A stretch of DNA of 64,000 bases, from NCBI GenBank assembly GCA_010015675.1, contig ML977004.1:265010-329009 (forward strand), written 5' to 3'. The notes beneath the pieces were generated by a model. The model did no database searches. It was not told the origin of the DNA and saw nothing but the letters and a program-made list of their open reading frames with translations. A program made the translations under genes and the position numbers. Below, piece after piece: positions 49,026 through 60,717 of the stretch (the stretch's first letter is position 1; each line of letters starts with the position of its first letter). The DNA comes from Byssothecium circinans. Lineage: Eukaryota; Ascomycota; Dothideomycetes; Pleosporales; Massarinaceae.

Positions 49026-49830
49026 GTTGTCCCGCGCTGAGTTTGGGGTTGATTTTGCGTTTGCTTTCTAATACCCGGATATCGTTTGATTTGATATTGC
49101 GGCGTTCTTGCTGCTGTATGTTTTAGCAGGTGTCGGGATTGGATTTTTTCTCTTTTGTTATATGGTGTGGGGGAGATGTGTTGATGTTGGTGATATACAT
49201 GGGTTGGTTTAGGTTGCATTACGGGGGCTTGCAAGAGTATACCTATGTAGAGACTATAATCTTATTGCTGATACTTTGAATTTTTGCCATGAGAAGGTAT
49301 AGCGTACAAGTGCACAAGACGGGCTTGAAGTATTCGAAGCAGTTTGGACGTTTTAATAGGTAGGTCCATGGCTTCAGAGACCGCGTGCGGATATGGAGGA
49401 TGGGAAGGTCGAGGCTGCGTGTGAGAAGGGAAGGCGGACAAGATTTGTATCTCTGAGGCTTCTTTGATAGATATCTGTGGTGGACGGCTAGTTACGCCTG
49501 TGTGAGTGAGGAGTTCACTTGTCGGGGGAGGAATAACTCTGGCTCCAAAAAACCGAATGCGGCATCTTGGTATTGGTGTCGATTCAAAGCAAGGTTGTTG
49601 CTGGATCAGGTGGTACCATGGTAGAGAACTGGTAAATACAATACCATGGTAGAAGACAGCAGTATTTAGCCCCTGAGCATTAATCTCGCAAAAAACTCAA
49701 TTCTAACAACTTTCCCCGCTATTTAGAAATAATGTGGCGCATCACGATGCCGTTTGAGGCGTTGACCAGAGACACTGGGGATTATTTTGGTGTTAAGCTG
49801 TATTGTCGCTGACTCATCCGTGAGGAATTT
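49026..49830. other. Intergenic
   Basis: 3' region of the PAP2 gene. It holds a short direct repeat of TACCATGGTAGA (about 49615 and 49651). No gene seen. Confidence 0.4.
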
Positions 49831-49834
49831 CACC

Positions 49835-50610
49835 GCGATCGACACCTTTTTGGATATTGCCTAATTAGGTATGTTGACTGAATTGGAGGAATCAGCATCG
49901 TTTCTCACGTTACCACCGTACATGTAAACAAAGTCGGCATAAGGATTGTTATTCTCTCCCTTGTTGTTTCAAAAACTACTGTTATTAGTTCGCGATGCCT
50001 TTAAGGTATCTACTGTATGGAGCGAAGCTATAGGGTTGAGGTGTTGGAGCATCTATGTGGAATTCCAGTGTTGCGATCAATACCTTTTAAGAGAATTTCC
50101 TAATTGGGCATGTTGCTAAATTTCAGTGTCCATGTTAGCATTAGTTTTTCTGCCAACCACACAAAGTCAGTATTATCATATTGAAATCTTGCTATCTTAT
50201 CAAGGATCGTGATTGATTATCGCACCGAGAATATCACCACACCATTGAGGTTTTGAGTGAAGATATGGGCAAAGGTGGTTTGGTGCTGAGGAATGTTCGA
50301 GCTGAGTAAGCTGTGAGAAGTTTCCATTGCTGCGATCGATACTTTTTAAATTGCCTAATTGGGCAAGTTGACTAAAATATAAATATGGAAGATATATAAA
50401 GGCGGTTCTACCATTTTGAGTATCGTAGTAGAATACGACGTGCTTGAGATGTTGCGCGAAGCTCTTGCAGGCCTACATTCTTGACAAGAGCGAAGCCATG
50501 AAAAGTTGGCGTGGTGGTGTTGTGGTGTTGGCGCTGAGTCAGCTGTGAGTTCTTTCACTGCTGTGATCGACACTGTTCAAAGAAATTTCCCAATCAGGAA
50601 TGTTGGCTAG
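49835..50610 (+). repeat. Degenerate tandem repeat of about 240 bp, four copies
   Basis: Four copies share the core GCGATC(G/A)A(C/T)AC..TTTT..CCTAATT(G/A)GG..TGTTG(A/G)CTAA. The GCGATC-like anchor lies at 49835, 50073, 50332 and 50563 (spacings 238, 259 and 231). Similarity extends outward: stretches like TGAGTCAGCTGTGAG..TTTCA precede the core and ACAAAGTC(G/A)G follows it in two copies. Units are AT-rich, non-coding and much diverged. The array ends about 110 bp before the next gene. Confidence 0.7.
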
Positions 50611-50721
50611 CGCCCACGTGACTTCAGCCGCCAGCTTACCGCCTAATTCTGCCGCGATCTTCAATCCACCTGCATCTTTCGCAACAGCAACTCGGAAACA
50701 CATACACATCCACCATACATC

Positions 50722-51600
50722 ATGTCGGAGTACTGGAAATCAACACCAAAGTATTGGTGCAAGTTCTGCTCCGACTACTTCAAAGACACGAAATTCGAGC
50801 GGCAACAACACGAAGCAACCGCCCGCCATCAAGGAAACATTCAACGGTCGCTAAAAAGTCTGCACCGCGAACAGGCGAATAAAGCTCGAGAGCAGCAGCG
50901 CGCGAAGAGTGAAATCGCGCGACTCAATGGCCTCGTCCCTTCATCCACCACGTCCACGTCCACGACAGCGGGAAATGCTGCGGGCGGCACAGCAGACTCA
51001 ACGCCGAAACCTACGTTTGCGAAAACGGAAGAGCGGAAAGCTACGCTGCAGGATCGCAAGAGACAATGGGAACAGCTTGCTGCTATGGGGATTGCAACGC
51101 CGGATGAGGCTGGTGGCGGCAAGAGTGTGAAGGGCGAGTGGACGGTTGTTAGTGAGAAGGTCGTTGGGCAGGTTGGAGACGATGGTGTGGTTAGGGATAT
51201 AGAGCCATCGGAAGGTGGTGCTTTGAACAAGGGCGTTCGGAAACGGAAGCTAGACGAAGAGGAGGAGGAGAGGCTGAGGGATGGGGAGACGATTACGAAG
51301 AAGAAGGGTTGGGGGAATACCTATAGGAAGTTTCCGGGGAGTAAGGGTGTGGCTGGTGTAGATGAGGACCTGGAGGCCTTGTTTAGTGGTAGCAAGAGAC
51401 CTAAGGTGGAGCCAGAGGAAGAGAGCGAGGTCAAAGAGGAAGTCAAGGAGGAGGAGAATGGGGGGAAGGGAGAGGATGCGCCGAGCTCGGTGATGGATAT
51501 ACCCACGGAAGAGGAGGCCGCAGCGACAAAGCTGAAGGAGGAGGAGGACAAGCCAGCGCCGGCTGTGGTGTTTAAGAAGCGGAAAAAGATTGCCAAATGA
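50722..51600 (+). CDS. U1-type zinc-finger splicing protein (WBP4 / Saf1-like)
   Basis: Single exon, 292 aa. The N-terminus is a matrin/U1-C type C2H2 finger: W-C-K-F-C at residues 12-16 and two histidines in QQHEATARHQGN, followed by a helical KSLHREQANKAREQQRAKSEIARLNG. The middle and C-terminus are charged and disordered, with a KRKLDEEEEERLRD segment and a KKGWGNTYRKF patch, ending PAVVFKKRKKIAK. Human WBP4 and fission yeast Saf1 share the finger and a basic C-terminal end; no WW domain is present here. A spliceosome role is inferred from the family. Confidence 0.8.
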   Translation: MSEYWKSTPKYWCKFCSDYFKDTKFERQQHEATARHQGNIQRSLKSLHREQANKAREQQRAKSEIARLNGLVPSSTTSTSTTAGNAAGGTADSTPKPTFAKTEERKATLQDRKRQWEQLAAMGIATPDEAGGGKSVKGEWTVVSEKVVGQVGDDGVVRDIEPSEGGALNKGVRKRKLDEEEEERLRDGETITKKKGWGNTYRKFPGSKGVAGVDEDLEALFSGSKRPKVEPEEESEVKEEVKEEENGGKGEDAPSSVMDIPTEEEAAATKLKEEEDKPAPAVVFKKRKKIAK

Positions 51601-52175
51601 AGAAGCAGCCGGGAAGATTACAGAAGAACGAAAGGAGAACGGAGTAACAGGGACTCTACGCCATGCTATTTGTTACTGTCAGGCAACATTTACCATTTGC
51701 AGAGTCGTCTCCTGTGTACATGAAATTGGGGCAGACAAACGCGCCCGGCCTTTTGCAGCGCTCGCTTGAGTCGATTCCAGGCACGACCATGCATGGATTG
51801 CAAACGCATTGTGGGCTTGAACGGTCATATTAGTAGATACCCTGCTGCCTAGTGCAGCCAAAAATTTCAAATCCAAAACTTCAGAAGCTCGTAGCCTTTC
51901 TCCTTGCAACTTTTGCTTTTATGTTTCAAGTCTTCGACTGCGCTCAAGGCATGACATACAACGATCGACGGCTAAGCCATTTTAAAACAACCCCAGCCCG
52001 CTTAAGCCAAGCGCCGTAGCTTTATCCGCGTCTACGCCAGAACCCAGACAACTTCATGAACGCGACTTCACGAACGACCCCACGAACAACCCCACCACCC
52101 TCGTTTCCTTACCTTTTCTTCTTCCTGGATGGTCGTTGAGGATTTGCTGGATCTCTCTGCACAAACTTTACGACC
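51601..52175. other. Intergenic
   Basis: 3' region of the zinc-finger gene and promoter of HIR1. Nothing else seen. Confidence 0.5.
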
Positions 52176-55100
52176 ATGCATCTAGTCAAGCCGCTGTGGT
52201 TGACGCACCCGGGTACATACACCTCCGACGCCGTATAGCTTCGCCGTATGCTTTGCTACATGTGTTGAATAAAGCTGATAAATATCTTCATTGTATAGGT
52301 GACCTGAAAGACTTCGAAGTCTATAGCTGCCACGTCTCCCCCGATGGATCGCGACTCGTAACCGCCGCTGGAGGTTTGTCAAACTAACGCCCTGTTGCGG
52401 AGCTGCCATGCGATGCGCCGCCTTCGGAACCACAACTAACCTATGCTGAACAGATGGCTACGTTCGAATATGGTCCACCGAAGCAATTCTAAACTCCCAC
52501 GACCCCAACTACACCAAGCCCAAGCAGCTGGCAGCGATCAGCAATCATTCAGGCACCATACACACGGTCCGCTTCTCGCCCAACGGCAAATATCTTGCCT
52601 CGGGTGCAGACGACAAATTCGTCTGCGTATACGCGCTGGACCCGAATGCACCCGCGCATATCGCTTTCGGTGGGTTTATACCATTGTTCGCAAAAGCAGG
52701 CAACTGATGGAAATGTATAGGATCGAACGAGGTGCCGCCCGTCGAAAACTGGAGAGTCACACGCCGCCTCGTGGGCCATGATAATGATGTACAAGACCTC
52801 GGCTGGTCATACGACTCGTCGATTTTGGTATCTGTGGGGCTGGATTCAAAGGTGGTGGTTTGGTCGGGACATACATTCGAAAAGCTGAAGACGCTGTCGA
52901 ATCACCAGAGTCATGTCAAGGGCATCACCTTCGATCCTGCCAACAAATACTTTGCGACCGCGGCCGACGACAGAACGATCAAGGTGTTTCGATTCACGTC
53001 TCCTTCGGCGCAGGCAAACTCCGCAGATCAAGTCAACAACTTCATCCTTGAAAGCACCATATCAGCTCCTTTTCTAGCCTCGCCGCTCACTACGTACTTC
53101 CGCCGCTGCTCATGGTCACCGGACGGAGCGCATATTGCGGCTGCGAATGCGACGAATGGCCCTGTGAGCTCAGTTGCGATTCTGGCGAGAGGAAGCTGGG
53201 ATGGAGACATCAGCTTGGTCGGCCATGAGGGCCCCGTGGAGGTTTGCGCATTTTCGCCTAGGATGTTTTACCGCAACCCTCCGGCAGAGATGGATGCGAA
53301 TGGCTACCAACAACACAGTGTGACGGTAGTTGCATGCGCAGGCCAGGATAAATGCCTGAGCATCTGGAACACGAGTTTTGCGCGGCCGTTTATCGTCACA
53401 CAAGCGCTGTCGATGAAGTCCATTTCCGACCTCGCATGGTCACCAAGCGGCGAAACCCTGTTCGTTACGAGTCTTGATGGCAGCATCATGACGCTGGTCT
53501 TTGAGCCTGGCGAATTGGGGTACCCAGCGTCATTGTCGGAAAACGAAAAATCGCTCAATAAGTATGGCGCAAACAGGAGGGCAGGCATCATCGAGGGCAC
53601 GGATGCACTGCTTCTTGAAGAAAGTAGTAAATCTGGCGAGCTGAAAGGTGTGCAGGGTAGAATGGGCGCACTCATGGGCGACGGAGGCGCAGTTCAACCC
53701 CCAATCACTAACGGTACAAACGGCACCATGCCTCTCACCAACGGCGCAGCTGCAACCGCAGCCACGACCCCGCAAGCACCCGCAGACCCTCCGCCAGATC
53801 AACGAGTGGAGAAACTTAAACAGAGGGTCACTGTGACAAAAGACGGAAAGAAGAGAATAGCACCCATGCTCGTCTCTTCATCATCGGCCGTCGGCCAATC
53901 CTCATTGCCGCAAACGCAGCTCATCTCTGCGACAACCACCGGAGGGGGCCGAAGCGACAACCCTCACAACGTCCTAGACCTATCAAAACCCTACGATGGG
54001 TATCCAAAAGGTGGTCTGGCTTCTATGCTCTTAGGAAACAAGAGAAAGTTTGCTGAGATTGAGGGTGACGAAGACCGTCAGATGGAGAAACGTCTCGCTG
54101 CCTCTGTGAAGCCTGGTGGTGCAGCTATCGTCATCAACAGCGAGAATGGCCTCGTACCGCCTGCAGCAGCCGGCCCCAAGACCAATGACGTTGAGGCCTC
54201 AAGGATTTTACGTCCGGCGATTGTCAGCCCTGCGCTCAGTGTTAGCCAAGTGCGATTGGCTGTGCCTAAAGTAAGGAGCGTGATCGTTCGGACAGCGGAC
54301 GGGAGTGAGCCATCACAAGCAAGTGGTGCTTCTAATGGAAAAGGAGACGCGGATACTGTGCTGCTGGAAGCACGGAATGCTACAGGACCTTCACGGACGG
54401 GGCGACCACAAGACCACGACCCCGCAAGAATAAGCTGCACGAAGAAGGGCCAGTCGCTATGGCAGGACTTTTTGCCAAAACCGGTCCTATTGGTCACCGG
54501 CAACACCAACTTCTTCGCTGCGGCGTGCGAAGATGGCTCAGTGTACGCCTGGACACCAGCTGGGCGACGGACACTCAACGCCATGATTATGGACGCTCAA
54601 CCCGTAATCATGGACTGTCGAGGATGGTGGCTACTGTGCATATCAGCAGTCGGTATATGCCATGTCTGGAATTTGCAAACGATGTCGTCGCCACATCCGC
54701 CAATATCACTCGCTCCGATTCTCGATATAGCAGCACACGCCCAGGGTCCACACCTCGTCCGCTCTCCCGGTATCATCTTCGCGCGACTCAACTCAGAAGG
54801 TCGCATAATAGTCGCCATGTCCGACGGCCACGGCTACGCCTACTCCCCCATGATGTACATCTGGCAGCGCATCTCCGAGCCCTGGTGGGCCGTCGGCAGC
54901 CAATACTGGAACACTACAGACTCCTCCGTCGGCAACCTCACCTCAAAGGGCCAGAGCAGCACCGACAAGGAGAAGAACGATTCCGTCTCTCTCGAGAACA
55001 TCTCCGCCGGCATCATACCCACGCTCGAGCGCAACACCACCAACCAGTTCCTACTCCAAGGCCGCGCATTCTACCTCTCGCGACTCATCAAAGCGCTCAT

Positions 55101-55563
55101 TTCTGCTGAAGGGTATGAGACGTTTGAGTCGTGCATTTCCGTTGCGCATCTAGAGAATCGGGTTGCGGCCGCGAGGATGCTAGGCGCGAGGGAAGAGTTC
55201 AAGATTTACATGTCGATGTATGTCAAGAGACTCGGTGCTGAGGGCTTGAAGGGTAAGATAGAGGAATTGCTGCGGAGTTTGTCGGGTGGTTTGGTGGAAG
55301 AAGAGGACGATGATGGGGAGAAAGTAGAGGAGATGATTTGTGGGTGGAAGAGGGAGGATCTATTGAAGGAGATTGTGGTCATACTTGGTAAGTGGTGTGG
55401 TGTCTGGAATAGGGGATGCGTGATGTGGAATCAGGGCTAACATGTGGAAACAGGCAAGTACCGCGATCTCCAGCGCATAACGGTCCCGTATGCGCGGCTG
55501 CTCGGCATCATCAACGAACAGCAGAACGGGAACGGCGATCAGGCTATGGTTGATGATCTGTAG
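52176..55563 (+). CDS. HIR1: Histone chaperone HIR1 (HIRA family)
   Basis: Exons 52176-52212, 52299-52373, 52454-52669, 52721-55387 and 55454-55563 give 1034 aa. An N-terminal seven-blade WD40 propeller includes SPDGSRLVTAAG, GYVRIWST, SPNGKYLASGADDKFV, LVSVGLDSKVVVW and FATAADDRTIKVF. The HIRA-type B region follows at about 430-500 (ENEKSLNKYGANRR, QRVTVTKDGKKRI), then a second propeller-like HIRA C-terminal domain and a final helical region (YARLLGIINEQQ). The HIR complex deposits H3-H4 outside S phase and represses histone genes. The first exon is short (MHLVKPLWLTHP), as usual for the family; all five exons stay in phase. Confidence 0.95.
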
Positions 55564-56154
55564 TCCCGACCGCCATGGCGGCGATATGGAGAAATACCCC
55601 AGGGCACGCTTTTGGTGGCGTGGACGGCGTTTGCACGGATTTGCGACTTGATACTATACGGATTTGGGCATGAAGAGCGCTACTCTTGTAGCCTTTTCTT
55701 CTTGTATTGATAGCATTGTATTGTATCTGCATGAGTTTATGTGTGGAAATGTATAAATGGCGTGGGAGAGAAGAGACATGATGCTTGCTTGTGCAGCTTC
55801 GCAGAGTAGTGAGTTTGATGAGAGAGAGCAGAGATGTACCACTTCTAAATTAACGTGATAAGATCATCCATACCAACATTGTAAGCAAGATTCAGTCCAC
55901 CGCTTCCTCACGCGATACTTTGTAGTGACAGCGCTCGGACCTTAGGATTGTGCTGCGGTGACCGTCATCCCGTCCTTCATGTTCTCCACGCTTGACGTCC
56001 CTCACCGCATCGCCGCACAGCCACTCTAAACCCTGTAGAAGCACACCACCATCAGCTTCACACTTCACGCCTCCGGCCACATTCTCCACCGCCAGATTGA
56101 AAGCGCCGTAGGATGGTTCCGCCCAAATGCAGCCATCAATTGCGATAGAGCGCC
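55564..56154. other. Intergenic
   Basis: Between HIR1 and RIC1, on the same strand. No gene recognised. Confidence 0.5.
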
Positions 56155-59100
56155 ATGACGTATTGGCCCATCTCCTCGCCCTCCGTGTTTGCGGCGACCA
56201 AAGATACGCGCAGCGGACGCGACCCGACGCGGATATCGCACGACGGGCTGCCACCGAAGACGGGCGATGACGAGGATGTAGAGGGTGCTGAGAGCTCCAT
56301 TGCTGAATCGGAGGGTCGGACGGGGAGCGAGGTTTCTGAAAAGAACGATGAGGGGGGGGCAGAAGGTCTCCCTGAAGATGATGTTACGGGGGAGATCCGC
56401 GCGATCAAGGTCACGAGAAGCGGGCATATGTTTGCGACGATTACGCGGTCTACTTTGACCATCTGGCAGACAAAGGTGTGTCTCAAGCCGTTCCAGTAAC
56501 TCAATTGCTGATGCGCCGCAGCCCACAGCTATCCTCGCTTCGGTGCTTCGCTCTGAAGATTCTCTGCGAAGGTACGGACTCAATGTCAATCTCCTCATCC
56601 GGCCAGATTCGCAGATTCTCGTCGTTCAGACCGCCAGCGGTTTCCTAATCACCTACTCACTCGCGACGGACCCTACCTCCCGCGTTTATAAGACCCAGTT
56701 CGCGCACACGACCGGAGGCCATTCCAGGAGGAATAGTTCAATAAGCGGATTCAAGATCCCGCGGCAACATGATAAGAATGCCGGACCCGGGGAAGGCAGC
56801 GGGATCAAGGAGCTCAGTCTATGCTTCAGGATGGTCATACGTGTCGATGCTGGAATAGAAAGAGCACTGGCTCTGGATGATGAGCTCATAGTCGCCACCA
56901 AGAAGCCTCCAGCCGTGCAATGTATACGTTGGGCCCCGGACAGTAGCGGGAGTCAAACGAGTACGGAACTACTCAATCGCATGTCGTGGTTAGGGCAGCA
57001 GACTTCTATTGTCGAACTCATACATGATCGGCCGATGAACCTCTCCACTTGGATCACAACGGATGGAAGGGCGTTTGCCGTGCAACGATTACCGCCGAAC
57101 ACATTACAAGCTAGGAAAACTCATCCGAATCTTTTCCGTGGACATGGATTCCATAGCCCTGAGAACGAGGGACAATTTGGCGCGAAGGCTGCGATAAATG
57201 CAAGGTTCTCGTTACTAGCTGTCGGATGTAGGAATGGCGATATCTACGTCTATACCGCTAGGGATTATACGGGGAATATTCCGCTTTCGCACAAGTTGCA
57301 ACCAAACACGACGAATCCTGGAAAAGTCAATGTCCTTGCATACTCTCCAGATGGATACTGCTTGTTCGCTGGGTATGAGAATGGGTGGGCCATGTGGAGC
57401 GTGTACGGCAAGCCAGGCGCTACAAGCTTCACGACCGATAGAAATCTGTCAGAGGCGAATGGGGAAGGCTGGCTGCTTGGTATCAAAGATGCGACCTGGG
57501 TTGGTGGCGGAGCAGAACTCCTTCTTTTGGGCAACAACGACAATCGCCTGTTTCTCCTGGAGATGGCTCGGAGTGCTGTCACAGGTTGCTTTTCGTCCGC
57601 TAATGTCTCGCGGTCCCTGATGCAGACGAATACTGGCTTCATGATATACCGCGGCTACGAATTACCCGACCTCACAACAATCTCTGCTGATGTGTCACTT
57701 TGGCATCATGTCCAGGTACCATCGCACTATCTTGTTGATCAGTGGCCAATAAGAAGTGCTGTTATCTCGAATGATGGGAGATATGTTGCAGTAGCAGGAA
57801 AGAGAGGCCTGGCTCACTACAGCGTGAATAGCGGTAGATGGAAGACCTTTGACGACCCATTCATAGAAAACGAGTTCACCGTGCGCGGTGGTATGTGTTG
57901 GTTCCAGCATGTACTTATTGCCGCTGTTGAGTCGCAAGATTCGCACGAGGTATGTCTCCCAATAATCTGTATTGCAACCTGGACCTAAATATCCATGGCT
58001 AGATTCGCATTTATTCGCGCGAGCTGGCTCTCGACAACGACCACATAATGCATGTCCAACAGTTGCCTGCAGCCATTGTCTTGATCACGCCGTCCGGAGA
58101 GGATTCACTTCTTGTTTATACTTACGACAACATTCTATATCACTATGTAATCAATGTGAGCAACGCGACCGTCACGCTAGTACAAGTCGGTCAGATTGCC
58201 CTACACGGTATCATTCGCGCGCCTCCTCGAGTGCGAGCTTTGAGCTGGATTCTGCCTGAGCATCAAATTCGTACGTCATCTCATCTATGCTGTAGACCTC
58301 GCATGCTTACTGATCGTGGCAGACAACGGCGATCCCTCGCAAGGTGTGGCCGTTGCGACTATCCTATTCCTAGTCGATGGCAAACTCGTGCTACTCCAAC
58401 CCACCACTACAGAGGGTGGTGAGCTCAAATACGAAATGCGTATTATTGCGCAAAATGTGGAAACATACGCTTTGATGCGAGATCACCCGGCGTTCGCGCT
58501 AGAAATGAAGGAAGACTTGATGCCGCCCAGTCCTTCTGCAGAAATGACGATAAACGGCGTGCATGGCCATGACTTGCGCGATTCGCTATGGTTCTTTGAT
58601 GGGACTGATGTTCGGGTTTGGATCGACATGGTCGACGTACTATCATCTGTGTCGATTGAGCTGGGTAGGGACTTGCCGTCGCCCGTCAAGATTCCAGTAG
58701 ACTTTTACCCACTGAGCGCGCTCATCAACAAGGCGATTGTGTTTGGTGTAGAGTCAGAGTTGGTGCAGAGAAGAGACACCAGCTTTGCCTACTTGCGCTT
58801 CAGTACAAGGGTATGTGAACGCCTCCTTACCGCCTACTTGCATTGGATCAGCTGCTTACAATCATCAGACTCACCTCTTCCTCCCCGCCTTACTGCGCCA
58901 ACATCTCGCTCAGTTCAACCACCCCGCAGCACTGCACCTAAGCCACCACTACCAACATCTCCTCTACTTCCCGCACGCACTAGAAATCCTCCTCCACGAA
59001 GTCCTCGACGAAGAAGTCGATACGAATCCGCCACCCGAACAAGCCCTCCTACCATCCGTCCTCTCCTTCCTCTCCTCCTTCCCGCAATACCTCGACATCG

Positions 59101-59663
59101 TAGTCCAATGCACGCGCAAGACCGAGCTCCGCTCCTGGCGCACCCTCTTCGCCAACCTCCCACCCCCCGAAGTCCTCTTTGAAGAATCCCTGCAAAAAGG
59201 ATCCCTCAAAACTGCAGGCGGATACCTCCTCGTTCTCCACACTTTTGAAGAACTCAGCTCCACAGGTGACCAGGTCGTGCGGCTCCTGCAGCGCGCTAAA
59301 GATGAACGGGACTGGGATCTCTGCAAGGAACTCGCGCGCTTCCTCATGGCGCTTGACGAGAGCGGGAATACGTTGAGGAAAACATTGGAGCTTGTGGAGT
59401 TGAAGACACCGGGTGCGGCGGATGAACAGGGCCCTTCCGCTACCGCTACTACGGCGGCTTTTACTTTTGAAACGAGGCTAGGGGTTCCGAGACCGGGGAG
59501 GAGGCGGACTAATGGGAGTACGGCTGCGTTAGGGATTTCTTTTGGGAGTGCGAGTGAGGGGGGGAGCGACGCGGGGAGCGAGAAGAGTGGGAGAAGTCCG
59601 GGAAGTGTGGGTGGTGGGGATTACTTTGGGAATGCGGGTGGGGATGGTAGTGGTGCGAGTTGA
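56155..59663 (+). CDS. RIC1: RIC1, subunit of the Ypt6/Rab6 exchange factor
   Basis: Exons 56155-56475, 56522-57949, 58003-58270, 58323-58810 and 58869-59663 give 1099 aa; introns are 46-58 nt. The N-terminus MTYWPISSPSVFAA matches the start of the family; about 60 residues of acidic insertion follow, then a WD40-like propeller (LTIWQTK, GFLITYSLATD, NVLAYSPDGYCLFAGYENGW, SAVISNDGRYVAVAGKRGL). The C-terminal RIC1 domain spans about 835-1020 (LFLPALLRQHLAQF, ALEILLHEVLDEEVD, ELARFLMALDESGNTL). The tail is Gly/Ser-rich. With Rgp1, Ric1 activates the Golgi GTPase Ypt6/Rab6. Rgp1 is not in the window. Confidence 0.92.
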
Positions 59664-60109
59664 ATTGATGATGGGTAGTGCAGTGTGGTATAGTGGAGTG
59701 GTGTAGTAGTGTAGGATAGTAGCGATCTTGAAGAAAGGCTGACTATCCTATTTCAATTCTTGTTGGCCGTCACCTTAGATGTAGTGCGTGCAGAGGTGGG
59801 TACTGCCTAGTAACCACGGTATTTTTCCGTCATGGCAGCCGAGGATGCAATAAACAAACACCTTTCTTGATGGATATTTGCCTTGTAGTTCTATATTATA
59901 ATATTACAGAGCGAATGTCGTTGCATGATTGTGTGGTCTCTGCTATGCCATAACAGTGTAATGTCTGTAAAGAGGCTACAGAGTTGCCAATAAGGCAATC
60001 GCTATAGTCGCCAAGTATGTGCGCGGAAGAGAAGGAGAAGGAACCTTGGAAAGGTCTGCCTTAATACCTTTTCTATCATCCTAAGCATTATATTATAAAA
60101 GAATAATAT
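59664..60109. other. Intergenic, increasingly AT-rich
   Basis: 3' region of RIC1, with a GTAGTG/TAGTGTAG low-complexity run at about 59675-59725. No gene. Confidence 0.5.
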
Positions 60110-60440
60110 TATGATTTGCAAAAACTTCTGCACCACCTGAAAACAGAGGTAATCTGTGTCAGTGTGCTGTAGTAAGTAGTAACTAGGCTAGAAACAGTAA
60201 ATAACGTTACCTCTACCCCTATTTTACCCCTTATATCGTTACCTCTACCCCTCATAGCATTACTTTTACCCCTTACTATCCTTTTAATAGTAGGTGGGGG
60301 AAGGAAGTGACGATATGGCACACGAGGGGTAAGATAGGGATAAAAGGGGGGCTGTTTACTCTTTTAAGCCTATATTCCACCGTATTTAGAATATTTACAC
60401 ATATACCTCTATTCGTGGGTGGTGCACATGATTACGCAGT
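60110..60440. mobile_element. Fold-back (inverted repeat) element, MITE-like
   Basis: The minus strand read from about 60240 down to 60115 and the plus strand from about 60324 to 60435 are clearly related: both run GGGGTAA(A/G)ATAGGG, then TTTACT, AGCCTA, ACCTCT and GGTGGTGCA in the same order and similar spacing. The arms are about 115-125 bp with an 80-bp spacer. The spacer side holds extra GTTACCTCTACCCCT units (about 60208 and 60238). Related open frames on opposite strands (minus 60109-60321, plus 60307-60612) are a by-product. It could be a non-autonomous transposon or two opposed terminal repeats. Confidence 0.6.
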
Positions 60441-60717
60441 GTACAGAAAATCAACATTGAGAAAGTTTTTTCCCCATATAGCGTCATTTTTTATGTATAT
60501 AAGCAGCTTATTCTCATTCAACTCTAACTCAGGTTGCTCAATCTCCTTCTACTCAATGGTGTTCAATTGCTATCATCTCGCTCCCGTATTCCCCCCGTTA
60601 ACACGCGACTGAGTGTTGTCGATCTGTTCAGTTTGGTGGCCAGCTTGTGGGGGATAAGCTGAGAGCCCCACCTTTCTTGGAGAATGACTTAACCCGTTAT
60701 TAGTCAATGCTCAGCTA
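60441..60717. other. AT-rich spacer with a TATATAAG box
   Basis: TATATAAGC at about 60496 is followed by a pyrimidine-rich stretch, as in a promoter or an LTR, but no gene or matching second LTR was found. Confidence 0.3.

Noticed and set aside
54459..55109. 216-aa Arg/His-rich plus-strand frame
   Set aside because: Shadow frame inside HIR1.
60441..60717. Solo LTR with TATA box
   Set aside because: No matching second LTR, primer-binding site or target duplication could be identified.
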